Origin: Bacillota bacterium | GTDB taxonomy: Bacteria > Bacillota > Clostridia > Christensenellales > UBA1242 | Length of the DNA: 64,000 nucleotides | NCBI GenBank assembly: GCA_009780065.1 | Contig: WRAS01000001.1 | Location: 252,140-316,139, forward strand | Direction: 5' to 3' | Part shown: piece by piece, positions 31,993-40,992 of the stretch | Layout: each line of letters opens with the position of its first letter | Position numbering within the stretch: the stretch's first letter is position 1 | Notes under the pieces: model-generated | Told to the model about the DNA's origin: nothing | Seen by the model: the letters and a program-made list of their open reading frames with translations, nothing else | Databases searched by the model: none | Position numbers and translations under genes: made by a program

Positions 31993-34101
31993 ATGCTAAC
32001 CGAAATACAAAAAGAAATCGCCGAAGCACCGCTGGGTGCGATGTTGGTAACCGCAGGCGCAGGCAGTGGTAAAACACGTGTATTAGTACAACGAATCATA
32101 CACCTTTTGCAAACTGGCATCCGTGATTATGAAATTGCTGCATTGACGTTCACCAACAAAGCCGGTAAAGAAATGAAAGAACGAATCGAACAAACATGTG
32201 GTGGCCGTGTGGAATTGTTTCTTGGAACATTTCACAGTTTCTGCATGCGTACCCTCAGACGATACATAGATGTCCTTGGTTATACCCAGGACTTTTCAAT
32301 ATATGATGAAAAAGATAAAGACAAGGTTATCAAGGAAATCCTTGCGTCCAACAATTTTTATGACCTTGCAAAAGACGGTAACAAAACCGTGGAATATCAC
32401 TTGTCCCAAATGAAGAACGAGGGCACATCGTTAAAAGAATATGAAAAGAAAATTGCGCACTATACAAACTGCGACGACATCATAAAGGCAATTTCATTGT
32501 ACGAACAAAAAATGAAAGCCAGTAACGCGTTGGATTTTGATGACTTGCTGATTAAAACCCTTGAATTGTTTACCAAGTCACCTGATGTCTTGGAGCAATT
32601 GCAAAATCGCTATAAATATATTTTGGTGGACGAATTTCAGGACACCAACCACATCCAATACCAAATTGTGAAACATCTTGCGAATAAACACAAAAACATA
32701 ATGGTGGTGGGGGACGAGGACCAATGTATATACAGTTGGCGCGGTGCAAGTATCGATAACCTGAAACTATTTATTAACGATTTCTCGCCCAGGGTTTATA
32801 AATTGGAACAAAATTTTCGCAGTGGCAAAAACATTGTGGATTTTGCAAATAAACTTATCCAATGTAATTCCAACCGAATTGATAAAACATTGTTCAGTAA
32901 ACTGGACGATGGTGTAATAAAGGTGGAAAAGTTTTATGACGACCGTGAAGAAGCCAAAACCATTGTCCTGAAAATATTGGAACAAATCAGATACAGTGGA
33001 AAGAAGCCAAGCCAATTTGCGATACTGTTGCGTATAAACGCGCTATCCAGAATTTTCGAGGATCAGTTATTAAACTACAACCTGCCATATGCTATTTGGG
33101 GCGGGTTCAAGTTCTATGACCGTGCCGAGGTTAAACAGGCATTATCATATTTAAAACTGCTTGCAAACCCAAATGACGACGTTGCGTTTAAAACCGCGAT
33201 ATCTATGCCAAAGCGCGGAGTGGGCGAGGGGACGCTAGATAAAATCAAAGTCGAAGATAAAAACTTACTGGAAAGTTGTTCGGATGCAAATATAACTGGT
33301 AAAGCAAAAGACGGAATCATATCATTCCGTGGGGTAATAGAAAGATTGGCACAAACGTATGAAAAAGATGGTCTTGAAACACTTGCAGAAAAGTTCTTGG
33401 ACATTACACGTCTTCGTTCGGCATACGATACAGCCAAAGAGGATGACGGTAAAAAAGCCGATAACCTGGACGAACTTGTGAACGCTATCGTTCAATTTGC
33501 CCAAACCAACCCAGAAGCCACACTAAGTCAATATTTACAATCCGTGACATTGGATGTTGGCGAAGAAAACGATGCGGGCGCACGTGTTGTGGTCTCCACC
33601 ATTCACAAAGCCAAAGGTCTGGAATTTGATTATGTATTTTTACCAACGATGGAGGATGGTATTTTGCCCCTGGAACGTGCCAAAGAAACAGAACGTGAAA
33701 TGGAGGAGGAGCGCAGGTTATTGTACGTCGCGATTACCCGTGCAAGGCGTGAACTATATGTTTCATATTGTTCCAGTCGCTTTTTACGTGGTGGGCGCAA
33801 TTTCATGAACCCAAGCCGATTCCTTGCTGATTGCGGTCACATGGTTGCCGAAGAAAAACCATTTGTTTCATATACACCTCAGCAAACCTTTACCCCGACG
33901 TTCTCGTACAAAAATGTTATATCTTCCGCGCCAAAACAAGCAACAACCCAATCATTCAGCGTCGGTGATATGGTAACACACGATAAATTTGGTTCGGGCG
34001 AGATACAAGAGGTCATCGATAAATCAATCGTAAAAGTAAAATTCCGCACAGTCGGTATTAAGATGTTATCTATCGCATTTGCGAATTTAAAGAAAATCTA
34101 A
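31993..34101 (+). CDS. ATP-dependent DNA helicase, UvrD/PcrA family
   Basis: 702 residues from ATG 31993; farther upstream starts overlap the promoter. SF1A motifs are visible: Walker A AGAGSGKTRVL (about 19-29), AALTFTNKAGKEM, GTFHSFC, Walker B VDEFQDTN (about 212), GDEDQCIYSWRGA, and STIHKAKGLEF with ITRARREL near the end. The C-terminus carries a PcrA-type tail (VGDMVTHDKFGSGEI, about 655). Acts in repair, replication restart and displacement of proteins from DNA. Confidence 0.94.
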   Translation: MLTEIQKEIAEAPLGAMLVTAGAGSGKTRVLVQRIIHLLQTGIRDYEIAALTFTNKAGKEMKERIEQTCGGRVELFLGTFHSFCMRTLRRYIDVLGYTQDFSIYDEKDKDKVIKEILASNNFYDLAKDGNKTVEYHLSQMKNEGTSLKEYEKKIAHYTNCDDIIKAISLYEQKMKASNALDFDDLLIKTLELFTKSPDVLEQLQNRYKYILVDEFQDTNHIQYQIVKHLANKHKNIMVVGDEDQCIYSWRGASIDNLKLFINDFSPRVYKLEQNFRSGKNIVDFANKLIQCNSNRIDKTLFSKLDDGVIKVEKFYDDREEAKTIVLKILEQIRYSGKKPSQFAILLRINALSRIFEDQLLNYNLPYAIWGGFKFYDRAEVKQALSYLKLLANPNDDVAFKTAISMPKRGVGEGTLDKIKVEDKNLLESCSDANITGKAKDGIISFRGVIERLAQTYEKDGLETLAEKFLDITRLRSAYDTAKEDDGKKADNLDELVNAIVQFAQTNPEATLSQYLQSVTLDVGEENDAGARVVVSTIHKAKGLEFDYVFLPTMEDGILPLERAKETEREMEEERRLLYVAITRARRELYVSYCSSRFLRGGRNFMNPSRFLADCGHMVAEEKPFVSYTPQQTFTPTFSYKNVISSAPKQATTQSFSVGDMVTHDKFGSGEIQEVIDKSIVKVKFRTVGIKMLSIAFANLKKI

Positions 34102-34457
34102 ATTATCTGTAACGCTAAACTAAGGAGCAACGCCCGATTAACCTTGTGCATGTCTTCGTCTGTCAGGGTCGCAATTTTGGTTTCTAATCGTTGTTTGTCC
34201 AGTGTTTTAATCTGTTCACATAAAACAAGGCTGTTGTCACTCAATGCATAGGTGCCTTTGTCCAAAAATACATGAGTTGGTATTTTATTCTTGTAAAGGC
34301 GGCTGGTAATACATGCAACTATGACAGTAGGCGCGAAGTAATTCCCCACATCATTTTGAATAACCAGGACAGGCCGTTTACCCGTCTGCTCGCTTCCCAC
34401 GTTGCAATCACCAAGATTCGCAAAGTATATGTCTCCTCGTTTTATATCAATTGTCAT
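34098..34457 (-). CDS. MazF/PemK-type endoribonuclease toxin without visible antitoxin
   Basis: 119 residues. KRGDIYFANLGDCNVGSEQ and the following RPVLVIQND (about 29-37) plus LTDEDMHKVNRALLLSLAL match the MazF/NdoA family of mRNA interferases. It overlaps the end of the convergent helicase gene by four bases. The antitoxin (ndoAI/mazE) normally sits directly upstream; here only ~40 bases and a divergent lgt gene are present. An AGGT weak Shine-Dalgarno precedes the start. Confidence 0.92.
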   Translation of the reverse strand: MTIDIKRGDIYFANLGDCNVGSEQTGKRPVLVIQNDVGNYFAPTVIVACITSRLYKNKIPTHVFLDKGTYALSDNSLVLCEQIKTLDKQRLETKIATLTDEDMHKVNRALLLSLALQII

Positions 34458-34495
34458 TTGTTTACCTAGTTCATCCTATGTCGATGAATCAATAG

Positions 34496-34524
34496 GTGAC
34501 ACAACAATATTTTTGGGGTACAAT
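34496..34524 (+). promoter_or_regulatory. promoter abutting lgt
   Basis: GTGACA (34496-34501), 17-base spacer, TACAAT (34519-34524), then seven bases to ATG 34532. Confidence 0.65.
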
Positions 34525-34531
34525 CCTTTTA

Positions 34532-35314
34532 ATGGGATTTTATATCGGTAATTTGGAAATTCGATTCTACGGCATAATCATTGCCGCAGCAATTTTGGTT
34601 GCATTCTTTGTTTGCTTGAACCTGTTTAAAAAGCGCGGATATAACGAGGACTTTGTATATATCTTGCTAATCATCTTGGTACCCCTTGGAATTTTTGGTG
34701 CGCGTGTTTTTTATGTTGTTTTCAGTCCAGATTCAATAAACCTGTTCGCCATCCGCGATGGGGGTCTCGCGATTTATGGTGCGGTTATTGTTGGGATGTT
34801 GGGTGTATTCATATTTACGAAACTAAGGCGTGTCAGTTTCTTTGCATTAACTGATATTATTGCTATTGGTTTAATTCTGGCACAGGCAATCGGACGATGG
34901 GGTAATTTTACCAATCAAGAGGCATATGGGCTAGAGGTCAACTTCCACTTTTTCCCAATTACCGTGTTAATTGGGAATACGCCACATCTTGCAACTTTTT
35001 TCTACGAAAGTTTACTTAATTTCGTTGGTTTTGCTGTACTGCTTTATATTTACATGCAACGCAATCCGCGTGTTGGAACCATAACCGCGCTTTATTTTAT
35101 TTACTATGGTATCGTGCGTGCGATAATAGAACCGCTACGTCTTGACAGTTTGCTTATCTTCGGAATCAGCGATTTCGTTCTTAATCGAATCTCATTTGTA
35201 ATTAGCATATTGCTAATCATAGCGGGAGTTGTTATACTAATGCTTAATAGGAAAAATTTAATTAACCAAGATGAAACTGGTTTATTGAAAAAGGAGAAAG
35301 CAAATGACAAATGA
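34532..35314 (+). CDS. lgt: prolipoprotein diacylglyceryl transferase
   Basis: 260 residues from ATG 34532, where alignment to the family and the promoter agree. Membrane enzyme that puts diacylglycerol on the lipobox cysteine. Seven membrane segments; LEIRFYGIIIA at the start and the signature GRWGNFTNQEAYG (about 121-133) are clear, with YGIVRAIIEPLR near the end. First gene of lgt-(190-residue gene)-thiI-suhB, overlapping the next by 11 bases. Confidence 0.95.
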   Translation: MGFYIGNLEIRFYGIIIAAAILVAFFVCLNLFKKRGYNEDFVYILLIILVPLGIFGARVFYVVFSPDSINLFAIRDGGLAIYGAVIVGMLGVFIFTKLRRVSFFALTDIIAIGLILAQAIGRWGNFTNQEAYGLEVNFHFFPITVLIGNTPHLATFFYESLLNFVGFAVLLYIYMQRNPRVGTITALYFIYYGIVRAIIEPLRLDSLLIFGISDFVLNRISFVISILLIIAGVVILMLNRKNLINQDETGLLKKEKANDK

Positions 35315-35876
35315 AACAAGATTTGACTATTTCGTGGAAAAGTTCGACAGCGATTTTTTTGCAATCCGCAACGGTATTGTGAAAGGTAAATACGAATATC
35401 TTCACACAAGTGAAACATCTAACATTGATCAAGAAATTCACGAAGAGGCCGAATATGAATACGAAGACGAATTCTCTGACTTTCAACCATATAAATCTAA
35501 ACTAGAGGGCACATACGAAGACCTTTTTGCTGACCCCGCTGAACGTGTGCAAAAGCCAACACAAACGCGAATCGCCACAGGTACCAGCGACGCAGAAAAA
35601 CTGGAAAACATTCGTGATTATACGAACAACGCATCTCAGGCCAGATATCTTGCAACGCATCCCGCCGAAATTATTCTTGCAAATCTTATAATGCAAATCC
35701 TATCAGAAATTGAAGGCGAGCAAATGGATGACAATGTTATAAAGACCCTTTATCATGAAAAGTCTGTGGATTTGGAAGAGGCACTAGAAGCATTTGAATT
35801 CTATCACGATAATCCATACAAAGAAATGGCCCAGAGGCGTCTGGAAAAAATCGAGCGCAAACGTAAAAAAAGGTAA
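35304..35876 (+). CDS. hypothetical acidic protein
   Basis: 190 residues with AAAGGAG Shine-Dalgarno, starting inside lgt. Very acidic in the first half (EEAEYEYEDEFSDF), helical second half with KKR tail. No family recognised. Sits between lgt and thiI in a tight operon. Confidence 0.7.
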   Translation: MTNETRFDYFVEKFDSDFFAIRNGIVKGKYEYLHTSETSNIDQEIHEEAEYEYEDEFSDFQPYKSKLEGTYEDLFADPAERVQKPTQTRIATGTSDAEKLENIRDYTNNASQARYLATHPAEIILANLIMQILSEIEGEQMDDNVIKTLYHEKSVDLEEALEAFEFYHDNPYKEMAQRRLEKIERKRKKR

Positions 35877-35882
35877 GATCCG

Positions 35883-37007
35883 ATGAAACAGATTATTTTG
35901 GCACGCTACGGCGAAATTCACCTAAAGGGTGGAAATCGTGACCATTTTATTCGGGCACTTTTGAATAATCTGCGAAAGCGTCTAAAGGGCATTGCAACCG
36001 CTTCTGTTCAAGGTACGCGCATTGAAATCAATAAATATACCGATGAACGCAGTGTTGTGGATATTGTGTCCGCGACTTTTGGTGTGGTGTCACTTAGTAT
36101 TGTTGCAGTTGTTGAATTAACACCAGAGTCTATTTTTGATTATCTTAAAACACAAAAGATTAATGGTAGGTTCAAAGTTAATGTAAATCGTGCCAACAAA
36201 AATTTCCCAATTAAAACTATGGACTTTGCGCCGATTTGTGGCGGTATTATCTTGGATAATAACCCGAATGCAATCGTGGATGTTAATAATCCCGAAACCA
36301 CAATTTCAATCGACATTCGCGAGCAAACATACATATACGACAATGTTATTTCGGGCGTGGGTGGTTTGCCGGTCGGGGTGTCAGGCAGGGCATTGGTTTT
36401 ACTCAGCGGCGGTATAGACTCGCCCGTGGCGTCATATCTTGCAGCCAAACGCGGTTTGGGTGTAGACTTTATTCATTTCGCGACGCCACCATACACCAGC
36501 GACTTGTCGATAGAAAAGATTAAAACTCTTGCAACAAAACTGGAAACCTTTACAGATAAATCACGCCTTTTTGTCGTACCATTCACAGAGATTTCCAAGG
36601 CAATTAAAAAGAACTGTGATCCATCATATACCATAACAATCATGCGACGATTCATGATCCGAATTGCCGAACATGTTGGAAGAAAAACTGGAGCATCGTG
36701 CATAATAACCGGCGAGAATCTTGCTCAGGTCGCATCCCAGACGATAGAGGGCATTGCGTCTAATAATTTTTGTGTAACCTGTCTACCGATACTGAGACCA
36801 TTGATAACATTCGATAAATCCGAGATTATAACCATGGCAAAGAAAATCGGAACCTACGAGACCAGCATCCAACCGCACGAAGATTGTTGCACCGTCTTTG
36901 TTCCCGAGCGACCAGTTATCAAGCCAAATATTAAAAAGGCAATAGACGAAGAAAGTAAATTGGATATTGAAAAACTAATTATCGCGGCGGTGGATGGTGT
37001 CATATAA
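35883..37007 (+). CDS. thiI: tRNA 4-thiouridine synthase
   Basis: 374 residues. N-terminal NFLD/THUMP region (YGEIHLKGGNRDHF at the start, ~residues 1-160) and a PP-loop ATPase SGGIDSPVASYLAA (about 175). Adds sulfur to tRNA uridine 8 and, in some species, supports thiazole synthesis. Ends near residue 374 without the rhodanese domain, the form usual in Firmicutes. Confidence 0.94.
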   Translation: MKQIILARYGEIHLKGGNRDHFIRALLNNLRKRLKGIATASVQGTRIEINKYTDERSVVDIVSATFGVVSLSIVAVVELTPESIFDYLKTQKINGRFKVNVNRANKNFPIKTMDFAPICGGIILDNNPNAIVDVNNPETTISIDIREQTYIYDNVISGVGGLPVGVSGRALVLLSGGIDSPVASYLAAKRGLGVDFIHFATPPYTSDLSIEKIKTLATKLETFTDKSRLFVVPFTEISKAIKKNCDPSYTITIMRRFMIRIAEHVGRKTGASCIITGENLAQVASQTIEGIASNNFCVTCLPILRPLITFDKSEIITMAKKIGTYETSIQPHEDCCTVFVPERPVIKPNIKKAIDEESKLDIEKLIIAAVDGVI

Positions 37008-37013
37008 ACAAAT

Positions 37014-37763
37014 ATGACAACCGAAACAATTTTTCTTGTGGATGCCGTTTTTAATGCTGCGAAAATGATAAACGACGATTTCTGTGTCGCATCCAAAGAT
37101 AATAAAGGTGATTTAGTTACCAGTTTAGATTTTGAAATAGAGCGCTTTATCATCGATAGAATTAACGATAAATACCCAACATTCGACATAATCAGCGAGG
37201 AGTTTAATCCTCAAAACAAACTGACAGACAATTGCTTTATCATCGATCCACTGGATGGAACAATAAACTTTGCACATGGCGTCCCATTATGGGGGATTCA
37301 GGTTGCATGTGTGAAGCAGGGGTACACTATCGCATCTGTAATATATTTGCCGAAGTTGGGCGAACTTTATTTTGCTAATTCACACGGCGCATTTGTAATT
37401 GACAATCCAACAAATCCTGTAGAAGAAATAATGAATGCTAAACCCATCAGTGTGAACCAAACGCCGCATAACAAGGCAATTTATTTGGTAGAAGGCGGAT
37501 ATAAATTCGATGCCTTAGCGCGCCTTGACAAGTCCACCAGTCGCCACTTTAGATACATATGTTCAACAGCAGTCAACAGCGCTTGGACGGCGCGTGGTAG
37601 ATTCGGTGGAACCATATTACGGAAAGACAGCCTCTGGGATTATATGCCTGGACAATATCTGGTGAAGCAGGCGGGTGGGATGATAATAAACAAAAAAGGC
37701 GCACACATCTGCGCCAATTCTCGTGAACTTGCAAGGGTATTACTAAGGGATGGAAAAGAGTAA
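37014..37763 (+). CDS. inositol monophosphatase-family protein
   Basis: 249 residues. Motifs LDFEIERFI, SEEF, the metal-binding DPLDGTINFAHGVP (about 79-92) and DSLWDYMPGQYLVKQAGG (about 205-222) place it in the IMPase/FBPase superfamily, which dephosphorylates inositol phosphate and related sugars; substrate not determined. Starts six bases after thiI; last of the operon. No clear Shine-Dalgarno. Confidence 0.9.
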   Translation: MTTETIFLVDAVFNAAKMINDDFCVASKDNKGDLVTSLDFEIERFIIDRINDKYPTFDIISEEFNPQNKLTDNCFIIDPLDGTINFAHGVPLWGIQVACVKQGYTIASVIYLPKLGELYFANSHGAFVIDNPTNPVEEIMNAKPISVNQTPHNKAIYLVEGGYKFDALARLDKSTSRHFRYICSTAVNSAWTARGRFGGTILRKDSLWDYMPGQYLVKQAGGMIINKKGAHICANSRELARVLLRDGKE

Positions 37764-37764
37764 A

Positions 37765-38061
37765 TTATCCCACAGGGATGATTTGCTCTAACCTTTTAAT
37801 TAATTCATCTAAATCCATGACGCGCTGTCTTGGGATAAATTTTTGGCTGTAAAACCGACGCAATTGTTTTAGGAAATCAAGAGTGATTGTAACATCGCTA
37901 ACCTCTATCGTGGTTGTTACCCGTTGCGGTGTATTATGTGTATGGGCCTGTGCCATACCCTCTAGAACTTGGCCAATATACGCTCTGCTCATTACCTCTG
38001 CGACTGGTCCATCATAAAAATTGTCCAGCTCGCGTTCGTTTATGTAATCTCTTAAACTCAT
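37765..38061 (-). CDS. hypothetical small protein
   Basis: 98 residues from ATG 38061. Soluble, helical, His/Thr-rich middle (AHTHNTPQRVTTTIE). It ends in the intergenic space after suhB and is divergent from the lysine-rich gene. A candidate TTGGAA-18-CATATA promoter ends seven bases before the ATG. An extended upstream frame begins in the neighbour's coding region and is not credible. No family recognised. Confidence 0.55.
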   Translation of the reverse strand: MSLRDYINERELDNFYDGPVAEVMSRAYIGQVLEGMAQAHTHNTPQRVTTTIEVSDVTITLDFLKQLRRFYSQKFIPRQRVMDLDELIKRLEQIIPVG

Positions 38062-38108
38062 ACGGGTATATATGAATAGAAATTTATATAAGTTCCAATA
38101 ATATACGT

Positions 38109-38567
38109 ATGGCAACAAATACAACAAAAAAGACCACAATGCAAAAAGCAGAAGATACAATTGAAAAAGGCGTAGAGGAAGCAAAAAAGGCAACCAAAAA
38201 AGCGGTCACAAAAACAAAAAGCGGTGTGAAAAAAGCAACCACCAAAACTAAGCAGGTCTGTAAAAAAGCGGGGAACAAAGTCGCCGAAACCACAAAAGAA
38301 TTGGTGGATCGTGCGAAGGAGAATACAAAAAAAGACATCGCCGAAACAAAGCAAGCAATTAACAAAAGTACACAAGGTACAATAATTAAACCAGGCTTTG
38401 CCGAAGAAACCGGCGGTAAAATATCAAAGGCATGCACAAATAAAAAAAATGTTCGCAGAGCGGAACAGGTAATTGCACGTTTGAACAACGTAAACTCTAG
38501 TTACGATGACATAATGGAAACCACGTGCAATCACATACGCGATATGCGTGCCAAACGACAGGGGTAA
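38109..38567 (+). CDS. lysine-rich histone H1-like protein
   Basis: 152 residues, about one quarter Lys, with repeated AKK/TKK/KKA motifs (EEAKKATKKAVTKTKSG, about 20-36) as in H1-like and Hc1-type DNA-binding proteins. No membrane or signal segment. Probably coats DNA or RNA. Ends in a less basic C-terminal region (EQVIARLNNVNSSYDDIMETTC, outline). Own terminator follows. No Shine-Dalgarno. Confidence 0.75.
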   Translation: MATNTTKKTTMQKAEDTIEKGVEEAKKATKKAVTKTKSGVKKATTKTKQVCKKAGNKVAETTKELVDRAKENTKKDIAETKQAINKSTQGTIIKPGFAEETGGKISKACTNKKNVRRAEQVIARLNNVNSSYDDIMETTCNHIRDMRAKRQG

Positions 38568-38587
38568 ATAAAGGTTGAATTTAATTT

Positions 38588-38616
38588 AACAGAGAAAATA
38601 TTTCTCTGTTTTTTTT
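38588..38616 (+). terminator. terminator of the H1-like gene
   Basis: Ten-base-pair stem AACAGAGAAA/TTTCTCTGTT with a three-base loop and T8 run. Confidence 0.85.
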
Positions 38617-38649
38617 GTGTATGCTATATTTATTAAAATTGGAGGTTAA

Positions 38650-39768
38650 ATGCTCGCAAAACGAATAAAAGAAAGCAGCCCAAGCCTAACCCTTGTGATA
38701 ACCCAGAAAGTCAACCAAATGAAAAAGCAAGGAATAGATGTCGTCAGTTTGACGGTAGGCGAATTGGATTTTGATACACCTGAATTTATAATTGATGCAG
38801 CCACCAAAGCGATGAAGTCGGGCGAGACGCGATATACCCCCGTGGCAGGTATCGTACAACTACGTGAAGCAATTTGTGCAAAGTTAAAGAATGATAACGA
38901 TTTGATATATACACCAGAGCAAATCGTGGTATCCAACGGCGCAAAGCACAGTTTGCATAATGCGATAATGGCATTAATAAATCCAGGGGACGAAGTAATT
39001 ATCATAAAGCCATATTGGCTGTCATATCCGGAACTTGTTAAATTGGCGGGCGGTATTCCCGTATACGTCAACAGCATATCCAAAATTAAAGGTGTGGTAA
39101 CAAAGAAAACCAAAATGATAATCGTTAACAGTCCGTCTAATCCATCTGGTATCGTATATACAAAAGCCGAATTTGTGCGCCTTGCGGAAGAGATCAAAGA
39201 TACAAATATATGGGTTCTCAGTGATGAAATATATGAAAAACTAGTTTACGGTAAAGCCGAGCATTTTTCCATCGCAAGTATATATCCGCGCACCGTGGTT
39301 GTGAATGGTCTGTCAAAGTCCCATGCTATGACGGGATGGCGTATTGGATATACAGCGTGTTGTACAGAATTGGCACAAGCCATGGCGGCACTGCAAAGTC
39401 AAACCACCAGCAACATCAACACACCAACCCAGTTCGCGGCGGTGGCGGCATTAACAGATAAACGTGGGGAAGAATTCATTAAACAAACGCGACAAGAATT
39501 GGGAACACGATTGAATTATGTAATCAAGCGACTGGGCGCAGTTCCGAATGCAAAATTTATAAAACCTGACGGTGCGTTCTATGTAATGTTGGATGTTTCC
39601 AGATGGGGGACTGCAGCCGATTTCGCAACAAAATTACTGGAACAAGAAAAGGTCGCGGTAATTCCGTGCGAATCTTTTGGTGCACCCGCATATATTAGAA
39701 TCAGCTATACCACATCAATGAGTGAATTGGAAAAAGGACTTAATAGACTTGAGAGGTTTATGAAATGA
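38650..39768 (+). CDS. aspartate/aromatic aminotransferase, class I/II
   Basis: 372 residues with a TGGAGGT Shine-Dalgarno. PLP enzyme: SPSLTLVITQKVNQMKKQG, VVSNGAKHSLHNA, NSPSNPSGIVYT and the PLP-lysine motif LSKSHAMTGWRIGY (K near residue 224). Subgroup I beta-type, most often aspartate or prephenate aminotransferase. Overlaps gdh by four bases, so amino-group transfer and glutamate formation are co-expressed. Confidence 0.93.
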   Translation: MLAKRIKESSPSLTLVITQKVNQMKKQGIDVVSLTVGELDFDTPEFIIDAATKAMKSGETRYTPVAGIVQLREAICAKLKNDNDLIYTPEQIVVSNGAKHSLHNAIMALINPGDEVIIIKPYWLSYPELVKLAGGIPVYVNSISKIKGVVTKKTKMIIVNSPSNPSGIVYTKAEFVRLAEEIKDTNIWVLSDEIYEKLVYGKAEHFSIASIYPRTVVVNGLSKSHAMTGWRIGYTACCTELAQAMAALQSQTTSNINTPTQFAAVAALTDKRGEEFIKQTRQELGTRLNYVIKRLGAVPNAKFIKPDGAFYVMLDVSRWGTAADFATKLLEQEKVAVIPCESFGAPAYIRISYTTSMSELEKGLNRLERFMK

Positions 39769-40931
39769 AAAAGATTATCGAAGCCGCGGCAAAACAACTG
39801 GGTCTGGAACAAAATGACTACATTCAATTTTTATATCCAGAACGTGAAATATGCGTTAGCATTCCCGTAATGATGGACGATGGTCAAATCCAAGTTTTCC
39901 AAGGATATCGCGTCCAGCATTCCAGCAAACTTGGGCCGTACAAGGGCGGAATACGATTCCACCATGAGGTAGACATGGACGAGGTTCGAAGCCTTGCCGC
40001 TTGGATGACATTTAAATGTGCGGTGGTGGACATACCGTACGGCGGCGGAAAAGGTGGTGTGACGGTTAATCCAAGTAAACTTAGTATCAGTGAACTGGAA
40101 AATCTTACACGCGAATTTACACGGAAACTTTCTCCAGTTTTGGGTGAAAGATTTGATATCCCAGCACCTGACGTAAACACAAATGCCCAGATAATGGGAT
40201 GGCTGGTATGCGAATATAGTAAGTCTGTTGGGAAACCATGTCCAGCCGTAGTTACAGGTAAACCAGTCGAGCAAGGAGGGTCGCTTGGCAGGAAAGAAGC
40301 CACTGGACGTGGTTTGTATAAAATAATCAAAGAACTATATAATCGTCTTGGATTGGAATTAAAGAATGCAACCATAGTGATCCAAGGTTACGGCAATGTG
40401 GGGTACGAGGTCGCTAAATTACTCCATGAATATGGTGCAAAGATAATCGCGGTCAGCGATGTCTGTGGTGGCTACTATAACAAAGATGGTTTGAATATTC
40501 CCACTTTCTACATGAAAAGCGAAAAGCCTAATATTTCAAATTCGGAACTCCTTGAAATGCCTTGTGATATTTTGATTCCAGCTGCGCTTGGAAACCAAAT
40601 AACCGAAAAGAATGCAAAGAATATCAAAGCAAAATATATCGTCGAGGGTGCAAATGGACCCGTAACAACTGATGCCGATGCAATTCTGCAATCAAAGAAT
40701 ATCATGGTGGTACCAGACATCTTGGCAAATGCGGGCGGGGTGGTTGTGTCATATTTTGAATGGCTCCAGAACTTGGAAAATCAAAAGTGGACAATTGACC
40801 AAGTAAATACAAATCTGGAAAAGATTATGTTTTCCGCATTCGAGCGTGTATATAAAATTCACAAAAATAAAAATATCTCTATGCGCCAAGCCGCATATAT
40901 CGCCGCTTTGGAAAGATTGACGCGCAAATAA
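39765..40931 (+). CDS. glutamate dehydrogenase (Glu/Leu/Phe/Val family)
   Basis: 388 residues. GPYKGGIRFHHEVDMDEV (about 57-74) and PYGGGKGGV (about 91-99) form the substrate pocket; QGYGNVGYEVAKL (~206) is the NAD(P)-binding fold. Converts 2-oxoglutarate plus ammonia to glutamate. Slightly shorter than the usual 410-450 because of a short N-terminus. Coupled to the upstream aminotransferase. Confidence 0.93.
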   Translation: MKKIIEAAAKQLGLEQNDYIQFLYPEREICVSIPVMMDDGQIQVFQGYRVQHSSKLGPYKGGIRFHHEVDMDEVRSLAAWMTFKCAVVDIPYGGGKGGVTVNPSKLSISELENLTREFTRKLSPVLGERFDIPAPDVNTNAQIMGWLVCEYSKSVGKPCPAVVTGKPVEQGGSLGRKEATGRGLYKIIKELYNRLGLELKNATIVIQGYGNVGYEVAKLLHEYGAKIIAVSDVCGGYYNKDGLNIPTFYMKSEKPNISNSELLEMPCDILIPAALGNQITEKNAKNIKAKYIVEGANGPVTTDADAILQSKNIMVVPDILANAGGVVVSYFEWLQNLENQKWTIDQVNTNLEKIMFSAFERVYKIHKNKNISMRQAAYIAALERLTRK

Positions 40932-40992
40932 TAATGGATAAGGATATGGTCTTTTGCATAAATTACCCCTAATAATTAGGAGGAGTTTATTA

